From Geodermatophilus sabuli (lineage in GTDB: Bacteria; Actinomycetota; Actinomycetes; Mycobacteriales; Geodermatophilaceae): a stretch of DNA of 64,000 nt. Under the pieces are notes generated by a model that saw only the letters and a list, made by a program, of their open reading frames with translations, was not told where the DNA came from and did not search any database. The stretch spans positions 124,001 to 188,000 of the forward strand of contig NZ_OBDO01000009.1 in the NCBI RefSeq assembly GCF_900215145.1, read 5' to 3'. Each line of letters begins with the position of its first letter. Position 1 is the stretch's first letter. The position numbers and the translations under genes are program-made. Below are positions 1 to 7,593 of the stretch, piece after piece.

Positions 1-75
1 CGTGCTCTCCCTCCCCGGCCTCGATGACCCTCGTCTTCCCCGAGGGGACGGTCAGGGGATACGAGAGTGGGCCGG

Positions 76-117
76 AGGCGCTCCGCGGGCCGGGTGCTCC
101 CCGCCCGCGGAGCGCCT
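76..117 (-). terminator. Hairpin terminator downstream of the HpaB-type gene
   Basis: A perfect 15-bp stem (76-90 pairs with 103-117, AGGCGCTCCGCGGGC arm) with a 12-base loop lies just past the stop codon of the minus-strand oxygenase gene. There is no T-tract, as is common in high-GC actinomycetes. Bases 1-75 hold nothing that I can support as a gene. Confidence 0.7.
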
Positions 118-135
118 CGCAGCGGTGGCTGTCGG

Positions 136-1692
136 TCACAGCCCGCTGCGGGGGTCGATCAGGTCCGGGACCGTCCAGCCCTCGGTGTCGTACTCGGACA
201 TGCACTGGTCGACGAACGAGACGAACTCGTCGACGCGGCCGGCGGCGGTGGCTCCGAGGTAGGCGTCGACCTGGACCTGCTCGTGGTTGCCGGCGTAGTT
301 CCGCTCGTAGAGCTCGTGCCGGCTGCCGAAGTCGGTGCCGATGGCATCCCAGGCGAGCTTGAGGACCTTGACCCGCTCCTCCGCGGAGAAGCCGTTCGAC
401 CCGCGGACGTACTTGTCGAGGTAGGGACGCAGCTCCTCCACGCCCCAGTCCATGGCGGAGGAGTTGGTGTAGATCAGCGCGCTGGCGATGTCCTTCTGGA
501 AGATGTCCCGGATGCGGGGGTACAGCTGCCCGCCCATGATCCGGTAGACGGTGACGGCCTCGACGTTGGGCACGTACGTGCCGTCCGACCACTTGGTGGC
601 CCCCTGCACCATCGCGGTGACCAGCGACCAGAACAGGTGCCGGTAGGTGATCAGCTCGCCGATCCGGGTCTGCACCCCGCGGAAGTCGCGGGTCCCGGTC
701 ATCTCCAGGCTCTTGAGCAGCACGCCGCAGAGGAAGTCCAGCTTCACCGCGTAGCGGATGCAGCCCTGCAGGAGTCCGCGCCAGATGAACCCGGAGCCCA
801 TGTAGAACTCCGAGGCCTTGTCCGGGTCGTAGCAGAAGACGTTCTCCCACGGGACGAAGACGTTGTCGAAGATGAAGACCGAGTCGTTCTCGTCCAGGCG
901 GCTGGACAGGGGGTTGTCGAACGGGCTGCCGGTCCGCCCGGCGGCGTACTCGTAGGAGGGCCGGCTGATCAGCTTCACTCCCGGCGTCGCCATGGGGACG
1001 GCGAACATCGCCGAGAACTCCTTGGTCTTGATCGGGGTGGGCGAGTAGTTGCCGATGAAGTTGTACTGGCACAGGACGGAGCCGGTGGCCACGACCTTGG
1101 CGCCGGAGACGAAGAGACCCGCGTCGGTCTCCTTCTCGACGTGCATGTACACGTCCTTGACCTGCTCCATCGCCTTGTTGCGGTCGACGGGCGGGTTGAC
1201 GATCGCGTGGTTGAAGTAGAGGACCTTCTCCTGGCCCTCCTTGTACAAACGGCGCGCGTTGTCCTGGAACGGCGCGTAGTACTCGGTGTTGGAGCCGAGG
1301 GTGGAGAGGAAGCCGGCCTTGTAGTCCGGCGTGCGGCCCATGAAGCCGTAGGTCTGCCGGGCCCACTCGGCGCAGGCATCGGCGCCCGCCTGCAGCTCCG
1401 CGATGGAGTAGGGCGCCTTGAAGAAGGCGTGGGTGAACCCGCCGTTGCCCGTGTCGGTCGGCACGATCAGCTTCTGGTTGCGGCTCTCGTCGTGCAGTGC
1501 GTCGTAGAGGCGGGCGATCATCCGCGTGCTGTTGCGGAACGCCGGGTGGGCCGTGACGTCCTCGACCCGCTCACCGCGGAACCACACCTCGCGGCCGTCG
1601 CGCAGGCTCTCGAGGTACTCGTCCCCCGTCTGGGGCCGGGTGGTGACGGGCTCGGGCATGGTCGTGGGCTCGGACAACAGTTGCTCGGTCAT
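136..1692 (-). CDS. HpaB-family flavin-dependent aromatic hydroxylase, oxygenase component
   Basis: The 518-residue protein matches the 4-hydroxyphenylacetate 3-hydroxylase/phenol hydroxylase (PheA1) family, which uses FADH2 from a separate reductase to ortho-hydroxylate phenols. It has the usual length, an N-terminal beta/alpha HpaB_N region (about 20-290) with the family segment around [20 protein letters not shown], and a C-terminal four-helix flavin-binding region. The ATG start has a GAGGAG site 5 bases upstream. It is divergent from a GntR regulator and close to a flavin reductase with the same operator core, so the three form a small catabolic module. The substrate is not readable from sequence: phenol, 4-hydroxyphenylacetate or a chloro/nitrophenol are possible. 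The same fold includes 4-hydroxybutyryl-CoA dehydratase, but the reductase partner argues for a hydroxylase. Confidence 0.85.
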   Translation of the reverse strand: MTEQLLSEPTTMPEPVTTRPQTGDEYLESLRDGREVWFRGERVEDVTAHPAFRNSTRMIARLYDALHDESRNQKLIVPTDTGNGGFTHAFFKAPYSIAELQAGADACAEWARQTYGFMGRTPDYKAGFLSTLGSNTEYYAPFQDNARRLYKEGQEKVLYFNHAIVNPPVDRNKAMEQVKDVYMHVEKETDAGLFVSGAKVVATGSVLCQYNFIGNYSPTPIKTKEFSAMFAVPMATPGVKLISRPSYEYAAGRTGSPFDNPLSSRLDENDSVFIFDNVFVPWENVFCYDPDKASEFYMGSGFIWRGLLQGCIRYAVKLDFLCGVLLKSLEMTGTRDFRGVQTRIGELITYRHLFWSLVTAMVQGATKWSDGTYVPNVEAVTVYRIMGGQLYPRIRDIFQKDIASALIYTNSSAMDWGVEELRPYLDKYVRGSNGFSAEERVKVLKLAWDAIGTDFGSRHELYERNYAGNHEQVQVDAYLGATAAGRVDEFVSFVDQCMSEYDTEGWTVPDLIDPRSGL

Positions 1693-1852
1693 GTCTGCTC
1701 CTCAGGTGTAGCCGGTCGTGGGCTCGGGCTGGACGGTCCGGTGGGCGAGACGGGAAGCCCCGTGGGGAGCCTTGGCAGACCGCCGGATCGACGGCAGAGT
1801 GACCTGCCTGAGCCGGCGGGCGCCGTGGCTTCCCGGGGTTGGCGTGGCGCTG

Positions 1853-1880
1853 AACGTACTCAGCGATGCATACAAGTCAA
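1853..1880 (-). promoter_or_regulatory. Predicted promoter of the HpaB-type gene
   Basis: On the minus strand TTGACT (1880-1875) and TACGTT (1858-1853) are 16 bases apart. The transcript would start near 1846, about 155 bases before the ATG. One regulator core (1867-1874) lies in the spacer directly next to the -35 box, a position suited to repression. The 342-base gap 1693-2034 contains this promoter and the operators below and no convincing gene. Confidence 0.55.
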
Positions 1881-1918
1881 GCGGTCGCTGCATACACAAA
1901 ATCTGTTGCCTGTATGCA
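1867..1918. promoter_or_regulatory. Three-copy operator array for the GntR/FCD regulator
   Basis: TGCATACA occurs at 1867-1874 and 1889-1896, and its reverse complement TGTATGCA at 1911-1918. The copies start exactly 22 bases apart, two helical turns, so all face one side of the DNA. The core resembles the TGTATACA-like sites of FCD-type GntR proteins. A perfect TGTATACA palindrome also sits in the promoter region of the flavin reductase (3347-3354). Confidence 0.65.
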
Positions 1919-2034
1919 CTGCACGTCGGTGCACGGCCACCCGTGTCGGCGACCCGCTACTCTGCGACAGCCGGCGATCGTGATCCACCGACGCCCAGCC
2001 CCCGGAACGACGACGACCGCACAGCGAGGTGGCC

Positions 2035-2709
2035 ATGATCCTGCGAGCCCCGGGCCAGGCGACGGCGGCGGAACTGGCGACCGCCGCCATCCGGGAGGCG
2101 GTGATCACGGGTGCACTCAAGCCCGACGAGCCCGTGTACGAGGAGGAGTGGGCGGCTCGCCTGGAGATCAGCCGCACGCCGGTGCGCGAGGCGATCCAGG
2201 AGCTGGTCGCACGTGGCCTGCTGTCCCGCCGCGGACGCACCGCCTACGTGTTCCGCCCCTCGCTCGGCGAACTGCTCGAGATCTACGACATCCGGCTGCC
2301 GATGGAGCAGCTCGCCGCATCCCGGTGCGCCACCGTCGCCGACGACGCCCTGGTGAGGGATCTGGAAGCGCGCTTCGCGAAGATCCAAGAGCACCGCGTG
2401 GACTCCGGCTGGTACGCAGACCACGAGGCCTTCCACATGCGGCTGTTCGAGGGCAGCCGCATGCCGCGGCTCACCTCGCTGATCCAGTCACTGCGGGCCC
2501 AGTCCGAGCCCTACGTCCGCCTGGCAGTGACCGTCGACCAGGAGTTCCGGGACAACTCCCGGGTGCAGCACCACTCCCTCGTCGATGCCGTCCGGGCGCA
2601 TGACCCGGACATGGCAGCGGCCATCGTCGAGGAGCACCTGGCGACCACGCGCCGCAAGCTGTCCGAGATCCTGCAGGTCTCGGCCGAGGGCCTCCTGCCC
2701 CTGAGGTGA
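2035..2709 (+). CDS. GntR-family transcriptional regulator with FCD domain
   Basis: This 224-residue protein has an N-terminal winged helix-turn-helix (about residues 8-75, with the GntR signature ISRTPVREAIQELVARGLL) and a C-terminal all-helical FCD domain (about 85-215) that normally binds a carboxylate ligand through metal-coordinating Asp/His residues. The start is either ATG 2035 or GTG 2029. ATG is preferred because the AGCGAGG stretch at 2022-2028 is 6 bases upstream. It is divergent from the HpaB-type gene and convergent with the flavin reductase. It probably represses both, and perhaps itself, through the TGYATACA sites, with release by an aromatic acid or metabolite. The ligand is unknown. 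Confidence 0.85.
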   Translation: MILRAPGQATAAELATAAIREAVITGALKPDEPVYEEEWAARLEISRTPVREAIQELVARGLLSRRGRTAYVFRPSLGELLEIYDIRLPMEQLAASRCATVADDALVRDLEARFAKIQEHRVDSGWYADHEAFHMRLFEGSRMPRLTSLIQSLRAQSEPYVRLAVTVDQEFRDNSRVQHHSLVDAVRAHDPDMAAAIVEEHLATTRRKLSEILQVSAEGLLPLR

Positions 2710-2738
2710 GGCCGGGGACCCCGGCCTCACCTCAGGGG
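2698..2738. terminator. Bidirectional terminator, 20-bp perfect stem
   Basis: A perfect inverted repeat with 20-base arms and a single A at the centre (2718) lies between the convergent GntR and flavin reductase genes and overlaps the last codons and stop of the GntR gene. Confidence 0.8.
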
Positions 2739-2745
2739 ACGCGCC

Positions 2746-3312
2746 TCACCAGGCGGAGTAGGCCAGAGCGTGGTCCTCATCCGACGTCGCCAACTGGAGC
2801 GCCGGCACGGTGCGCTGGTACTGCCGCGAGCCGTACAGGAGCGGGGCTCCGGTCGCGGGGAAGGAGATGCCTCGGACGCGCCCGAGGTAGATGACGTGGT
2901 CGCCGGCCTCGACCTGCTCGACCACGGCACAGTCCAGGTGGGCGATGGAACCACTGACACACGGCGTGCCGCCCGCACCGGGGATGACGCGACCCACCTC
3001 GTCCAGGAACTTCGGGACCCCCGGCGCGGCGCCGAACTTGGCCGTCTCGATGCCGTGCGCCCCCAGCAGGCACAGCCCGTACTCACCGAGCTCGGCGATC
3101 GCCCGCGCCGGCACGCAGGTCCGCGCGAGGGAGACCAGGACCATGGGCGGGTCGGCGGAGACCGAGCAGGTGGCGGTGATGGTCATCCCCCAGGGCCGGC
3201 CGGCCACGTGGGTGGTCACGACCGCCACCCCGGCGGTCAGCAGGCTCATCGAGTGGCGGAAGGCCCCGCCGAGGTCGGATTCGTCGCGGGACCGCACTGC
3301 CACATCGCTCAT
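2746..3312 (-). CDS. Flavin reductase domain protein (HpaC-like partner)
   Basis: The 188-residue protein is a flavin reductase of the HpaC/PheA2 type, which supplies reduced FAD or FMN to a two-component monooxygenase using NAD(P)H. The split-barrel signature GMTITATCSVSADPPMVLVSLA lies near residues 42-63, and the length is normal for the family. The ATG has AAGGAG 5 bases upstream. The gene is separated from the oxygenase gene by the regulator but shares its operator core, so it is the likely electron donor of the HpaB-type enzyme. It has no fused ferredoxin or NAD domain. Confidence 0.85.
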   Translation of the reverse strand: MSDVAVRSRDESDLGGAFRHSMSLLTAGVAVVTTHVAGRPWGMTITATCSVSADPPMVLVSLARTCVPARAIAELGEYGLCLLGAHGIETAKFGAAPGVPKFLDEVGRVIPGAGGTPCVSGSIAHLDCAVVEQVEAGDHVIYLGRVRGISFPATGAPLLYGSRQYQRTVPALQLATSDEDHALAYSAW

Positions 3313-3346
3313 GCCGACTCCTTGGCGCCGATTTCCACGAATTCCA

Positions 3347-3354
3347 TGTATACA
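3347..3354. promoter_or_regulatory. TGTATACA operator in the flavin reductase promoter
   Basis: A perfect 8-bp palindrome 35 bases upstream of the flavin reductase start. On the minus strand TTGACT (3379-3374) lies upstream, so the palindrome covers the expected -10 position. It matches the three cores at 1867-1918. Confidence 0.6.
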
Positions 3355-3457
3355 AGCGCCCGACCTTTCCCTGAGTCAAGACGTCGGGCCGGGATGCGTC
3401 GCCTGCGTCACCTCACCCGGCCGACACAGTCTCGGTTCAGTGTGCGAACCTAGCGGG

Positions 3458-3997
3458 GTGACGAGAGAGCAGACCGACTCCCCGACCTCCACCGCCGCGT
3501 GGGGCGAGCCCCGCTCCCGCACCGTGACCTGGCACGACCCGTTCATCGTGGCGGCCGGGGCGCTGGAGCGCAGCGGCCTGGAGACCCTCGAGGCGCTGCG
3601 CGACGGCGTCCTCCCGCCGCCGCCGATGGCCCGGCTGTTCGCCATGGACGTCGTCGCGGTGAGCGAGGGCCGGGTCGAGTTCCGCTGCGAGGTCGACGAG
3701 TCGGCCTACAACCCGATCGGCGCCGTCCACGGCGGGCTGGTCTGCACGCTGCTCGACACCGTCGCCGGGTGCGCGGTGCACTCCACCCTCCCCCGCGGTA
3801 CCGGCTACACCTCCATCGAGCTGAAGGTGAACTACCTGCGACCGGTCCAAGCCGGCAGCGGGCCGCTCACCGCGATCGGGACGGTGGTCAAGCCGGGACG
3901 GCGGGTGGCGTTCGCCGAGGGTGAGGTGCGGGACGCCGGCGGGGCGACGGTGGCGACGGCGTCCAGCTCGCTGCTGGTCTTCCCCATCCCCGGCTGA
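3458..3997 (+). CDS. PaaI-type hotdog-fold thioesterase
   Basis: The 179-residue protein has a C-terminal hotdog domain (about residues 60-178) of the PaaI/DUF4442 type. It carries the IGAVHGGLVCTLLDTVAGCA segment at about 87-106, where HGG and the following Asp form the acyl-CoA thioesterase active site. Such enzymes hydrolyse hydroxyphenylacetyl-CoA or other aryl/acyl-CoAs and often rescue CoA in aromatic catabolism, which suits the neighbouring hydroxylase. The start is GTG 3458; there is no good Shine-Dalgarno and the assignment could shift by some codons. It ends 8 bases from the convergent GGDEF/EAL gene. Confidence 0.8.
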   Translation: MTREQTDSPTSTAAWGEPRSRTVTWHDPFIVAAGALERSGLETLEALRDGVLPPPPMARLFAMDVVAVSEGRVEFRCEVDESAYNPIGAVHGGLVCTLLDTVAGCAVHSTLPRGTGYTSIELKVNYLRPVQAGSGPLTAIGTVVKPGRRVAFAEGEVRDAGGATVATASSSLLVFPIPG

Positions 3998-4004
3998 CCG
4001 GGCC

Positions 4005-6383
4005 TCAGCCGGCCGCACCCCGGCCGGTGGTGCCGGCCGGGACGTCCCAGCGGTCCGCCCAGGCGGCCAGCTGCTCCGGCGGCAGCGGGCGGCTCAGGTG
4101 GTAGCCCTGCACGACGTCGCAGCCGAGGGCGGCCAGCGCGTCGACGGTGGCCTGGTCCTCGGCGCCCTCGGCCACCAGCGTGAGCCCGAGGGCGTGCGCC
4201 AGTCGCAGCGTGGAGGTGACGATCGCCGCCGCGCGGGGGCTGGCGGTCAGGTCGGCGACGAAGGTGCGGTCGAGCTTGAGCTCGGTCACCGGCAGCTCGG
4301 CGAGGTAGGCCAGGCTGGAGTAGCCGGTGCCGTAGTCGTCGATGGAGACCCCGACCCCGGCGTCCCGGAGGCGGGCGAGGACGCGGACGGCGCGCTCCCG
4401 GTCCTCCATGAGCAGGCTCTCGGTCACCTCGAGCACCAGCGCGCCGGCCGGCACCCCGTGCTGGTCCAGCAGCTGGGCCACCTCGTCGGGGAAGTGCTCG
4501 TCGACCAGGTTCGACGGGCTGACGTTGACCGCGACGACCAGCTCGCGGCCCGCGTCGGCCCACGCCCGGCGCTGGGCCAGGGCCAGGCCCACGACCCGTG
4601 AGGTGAGCGCGGACATGAGGCCGACGGACTCGGCGAGGTCGATGAACGCGTCGGGGAAGAGCAGTCCGCGCGTGGGGTGCTGCCAGCGCACCAGCGCCTC
4701 CACGCCGTCGATCCGTCCGGTGGCCAGCGCGACCTTGGGCTGGAAGTGCAGCACCAGCTCACCGTCGCTGATGGCCCGGCGCAGCTGGTCGACGGCCTCC
4801 AACCGGTACCGACCCGACCCGTCGCGGTGCTCGTCGTAGACGACGGCGCCCTGCCGGGCGGACTTGGCGCAGTACATCGCCAGGTCCGCCATCTGCATCA
4901 GCTCCTCGGCCGACGTCGAGTGCTGGGGTCCGACGGCGATGCCGATGCTCGCGTCCACGCTCAGCGACATGCCACCCAGCCGGAACGGCTGCCGCAGGGC
5001 GGCGCACAGCCGCTCGGCGAGGGCGAGCGCGCCGGTGTCGTCGAGCTCCGCGGCGAGCACGACGAACTCGTCGCCTGCGAGCCGGGCCAAGAGGTCCCCG
5101 CGGCGCAGTTGGGTCTGCAGGCGCGGTCCGACCTGGCGCAGCAGCGCGTCCCCGACGGAGTGCCCGAGCGAGTCGTTGATCTCCTTGAACCGGTCGAGGT
5201 CGATGACCAGCACCGCGGCGGCCCCGCCCGCGGCGAGCTGCTGCTCGACGGTGGCCAGCGCTTCGAACACCCGGCGGCGGTTGGGCAGCCCGGTGAGGTC
5301 GTCGGTCCGCGCCTGACGCCGGCTGTCGGCCAGCGCCCGCACGTCCCGGAAGGTCAGCCCCGTGCGGGCCAGCGCGGCCAGCACGGCGCAGAGCGCGAGG
5401 ACGCCGGCCAGCGGGTCGCCCTCGTCGAGGTAGCCCAGGAACAGCAGCACCAGCGCCGCCAGCGAGCACGCGCCCGGGATGGCCAGGGAGCCCACGCCCC
5501 GCAGCCGGCGGGTGGAGCCGGAGCGGGGGGCCTGGCAGGCGGCCATCCCCAGGGAGGCGAAGGCCAGCCCCCAGCCGAGGTCCAGCGGGCCGCCGGAGGT
5601 GAAGGAACCGGTCACGACCTGGTGTGCGTAGACGACGTCGGTCACGACGAACAGCCCCATGCCGCCGCTCAGCCACCACCAGACGCCGCCGGCGCCGCGG
5701 CCGATGACCGTGATGGCGCCGGCGATCAGCGCCAGGAGGAGCAGGTCGGCGACCGGGTAGGCGGCGGCCGTGAGGGACGTCCCGACCGAGCCGTCGTCGG
5801 CCCGCAGCAGGGCGCCGAGGCCCGAGGCGGACGCGAGCGCGGCGGCGGTGCAGCCGCCGACCACCCCGTCGAGCCACATGCTGGGTGTGAGCCGCTGGAC
5901 GCGGGCGCGGAACAGCAGGAGCAGGCCCGCGCAGGCCAACGGGTACAGGCCCATCCAGCCCAGGTCGGCCCACGACGGCCGGGGCACCACCGCCAGGCCG
6001 GCGTAGTGGAACTGCTGGAGCAGTGCGCCGGCGAGATAGGAGGCGACCGCGGCGGCGAAGCAGAGCCAGGCGGCGCGGTCGTGCGGTGAGACCAGTGCCC
6101 GGGTGACGAGGAGGGCGACGAGGCCGGCGAGGAACAGCAGCTTGCCGCCGCCGGCCAGCACCCCCAGGACACCGGTGGCCTCCAGGCCGAGGGCGACGAG
6201 GGAGGCCACGTACGCCCCGCCGAGGACGGCCGCGACGACGCGCACCACCCGCAGCCACCGACCGGCCGGCCGGGGCGCGTGCCCCGCCCGTTCGCCCCGC
6301 TGCGCCAGTTCGACCACGGATGGGACATCGGCCGCGCGGCGGTCACCCTCCACCCCAGCCGGGCGCCGAGCCCACCGGCTCAT
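4005..6383 (-). CDS. Membrane-anchored GGDEF-EAL protein (cyclic di-GMP signalling)
   Basis: This 792-residue protein has a roughly 320-residue N-terminal block of about nine hydrophobic segments, a GGDEF domain (about 360-520) and a C-terminal EAL domain (about 540-780). The cyclase signature reads AGDEF (436-440) rather than GGDEF, so synthesis may still occur but is uncertain. The EAL motif (562-564, EALVRW) and the DDYGTGYSS loop near 680 are intact, which favours phosphodiesterase activity. It starts 28 bases after the DUF1028 gene stop on the same strand, so the two are probably co-transcribed. No clear ribosome site precedes ATG 6383, and an internal GTG could be used. Confidence 0.85.
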   Translation of the reverse strand: MSRWARRPAGVEGDRRAADVPSVVELAQRGERAGHAPRPAGRWLRVVRVVAAVLGGAYVASLVALGLEATGVLGVLAGGGKLLFLAGLVALLVTRALVSPHDRAAWLCFAAAVASYLAGALLQQFHYAGLAVVPRPSWADLGWMGLYPLACAGLLLLFRARVQRLTPSMWLDGVVGGCTAAALASASGLGALLRADDGSVGTSLTAAAYPVADLLLLALIAGAITVIGRGAGGVWWWLSGGMGLFVVTDVVYAHQVVTGSFTSGGPLDLGWGLAFASLGMAACQAPRSGSTRRLRGVGSLAIPGACSLAALVLLFLGYLDEGDPLAGVLALCAVLAALARTGLTFRDVRALADSRRQARTDDLTGLPNRRRVFEALATVEQQLAAGGAAAVLVIDLDRFKEINDSLGHSVGDALLRQVGPRLQTQLRRGDLLARLAGDEFVVLAAELDDTGALALAERLCAALRQPFRLGGMSLSVDASIGIAVGPQHSTSAEELMQMADLAMYCAKSARQGAVVYDEHRDGSGRYRLEAVDQLRRAISDGELVLHFQPKVALATGRIDGVEALVRWQHPTRGLLFPDAFIDLAESVGLMSALTSRVVGLALAQRRAWADAGRELVVAVNVSPSNLVDEHFPDEVAQLLDQHGVPAGALVLEVTESLLMEDRERAVRVLARLRDAGVGVSIDDYGTGYSSLAYLAELPVTELKLDRTFVADLTASPRAAAIVTSTLRLAHALGLTLVAEGAEDQATVDALAALGCDVVQGYHLSRPLPPEQLAAWADRWDVPAGTTGRGAAG

Positions 6384-6411
6384 CCGAAGGGGGCACGGCG
6401 CGCGACCCGGC

Positions 6412-7440
6412 TCAGACGGCGGCCGCCGACGGGTCGGCGGAGGGGACGACCGCCGCGGTGCCGTCGGCGGAGGGGACGACCGCCGCGGTGCCGTCGCCGG
6501 AGGGGCCAGCCGCCCCGTCGGCGACGTGCGTCCGCGGCACGGACGGCACCGGCGGCATGATCCGCTCGAGCAGGTCGGCCGGCACCAGCCCGGCGGCGCC
6601 GAAGCGGCGGCCCACCTCCACGAACTGGGGCGCGACCTCGGCCAGCTCGGTCAGCAGGGTCCGCGCGGTGTCCTCCCTCCCGGCCAGGCCGGCGACGACG
6701 GCGCGCCACAGCACGTGGTCGGGCTCGGTGTGCGGGTCGGGCAGGCGCAGGTCCTCGAGGACGAGGTCTGCGGTGACCGGGTCCCCGCCGATCGCCTGCT
6801 GGAAGGCGCGGACGACGTCGTGGTAGCGGGCCAGCCGCGCGACGAGGTCGCCGAGCTCGGTGACCGGGTCCGGCGAGTCGTCGACGCGCAGGTCGACGAC
6901 GGTGTCGTGCCACGGGCGACCGGTGGTGACCGACCGCACCACCATGACCGCGGCCGACCGCCGGCCGCGGAGGTCGCCGCCGGCGTCCTCGGCCGCGCGC
7001 AGCGCGCTGAGCAGCCGGCGCGCCATCGGGCCGTCGGAGGTCTCGAACGTCGCCACCATCGACTCCCACACCTGCGGTGAGGTGACCATGTTCGCCAGCG
7101 CCACGCACCCCTCCCCCACGAGGTGGCCGGCGGCGGCGACGCAGTTCCCGCCGGTGTAGACGGCCAGGTCACCGGAGACGTCGAGGACCGCCACCTGCCG
7201 GCGCTCGGGGTGGGGGTCGACGCTGCGCAGCGCGGTGAGGGCCTCGTTGGCGGTGAAGCCGCCGCGCATGAGGTCCAGGCCGATCTGCCCGTACATGGGT
7301 TCGGCCATCGACTGGGTGGCGATGACGCCCTGGCCGGGCAGGGCGAACGGCACGCTGTTGCCGACGGCGAAGGCCTGCGACTGGGTGGCGACGCCCATCT
7401 CTCCGGTCTGCGTGTCCCGGGCGACGATCGAGTAGGTCAC
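6412..7440 (-). CDS. DUF1028 protein (Ntn-hydrolase fold)
   Basis: The 342-residue protein begins MTYSIVARDTQTGEMGVATQSQ, the conserved N-terminus of DUF1028 proteins, which have an Ntn-hydrolase-like fold of unknown substrate. The DUF1028 core covers about residues 1-220. The remaining part is helical with a low-complexity tail in which GTAAVVPSAD is repeated, encoded by a 30-bp tandem repeat. It lies directly upstream of the GGDEF-EAL gene, with 28 bases between them, and is divergent from a second GGDEF-EAL gene. The link to cyclic di-GMP is positional only. Confidence 0.8.
   Translation of the reverse strand: MTYSIVARDTQTGEMGVATQSQAFAVGNSVPFALPGQGVIATQSMAEPMYGQIGLDLMRGGFTANEALTALRSVDPHPERRQVAVLDVSGDLAVYTGGNCVAAAGHLVGEGCVALANMVTSPQVWESMVATFETSDGPMARRLLSALRAAEDAGGDLRGRRSAAVMVVRSVTTGRPWHDTVVDLRVDDSPDPVTELGDLVARLARYHDVVRAFQQAIGGDPVTADLVLEDLRLPDPHTEPDHVLWRAVVAGLAGREDTARTLLTELAEVAPQFVEVGRRFGAAGLVPADLLERIMPPVPSVPRTHVADGAAGPSGDGTAAVVPSADGTAAVVPSADPSAAAV
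6433..6507. repeat. 30-bp in-frame tandem repeat, 2.5 copies
   Basis: Two exact 30-base units (6433-6462 and 6463-6492) and a 15-base partial third copy with one change (6493-6507) encode the C-terminal repeat of the DUF1028 protein. The unit length is a multiple of three, so copy changes stay in frame. Confidence 0.85.
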
Positions 7441-7593
7441 GGTGCACGCCTACCCCTCCCCCCGCGGCGGACACGCCTGCCGGGCACCGGCGCACCCACC
7501 CCCGCGGGGGAGGTCCTCCACCACCCCTCTCCAGACCGGCGGCTCGCGGGCCGATGAGGGGACGGACACCGCACCGCGATCCGAGGGACCCCG

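Noticed and set aside
1702..1899. 65-codon frame in the leader of the HpaB-type transcript
   Set aside because: It overlaps the predicted promoter and operators and has no ribosome site or protein-like composition.
67..1983. Long open frame antisense to the HpaB-type gene
   Set aside because: A GC-driven shadow: Val/Gly/Leu/Arg-rich, no ribosome site, and the real gene on the other strand matches a known family over its full length.
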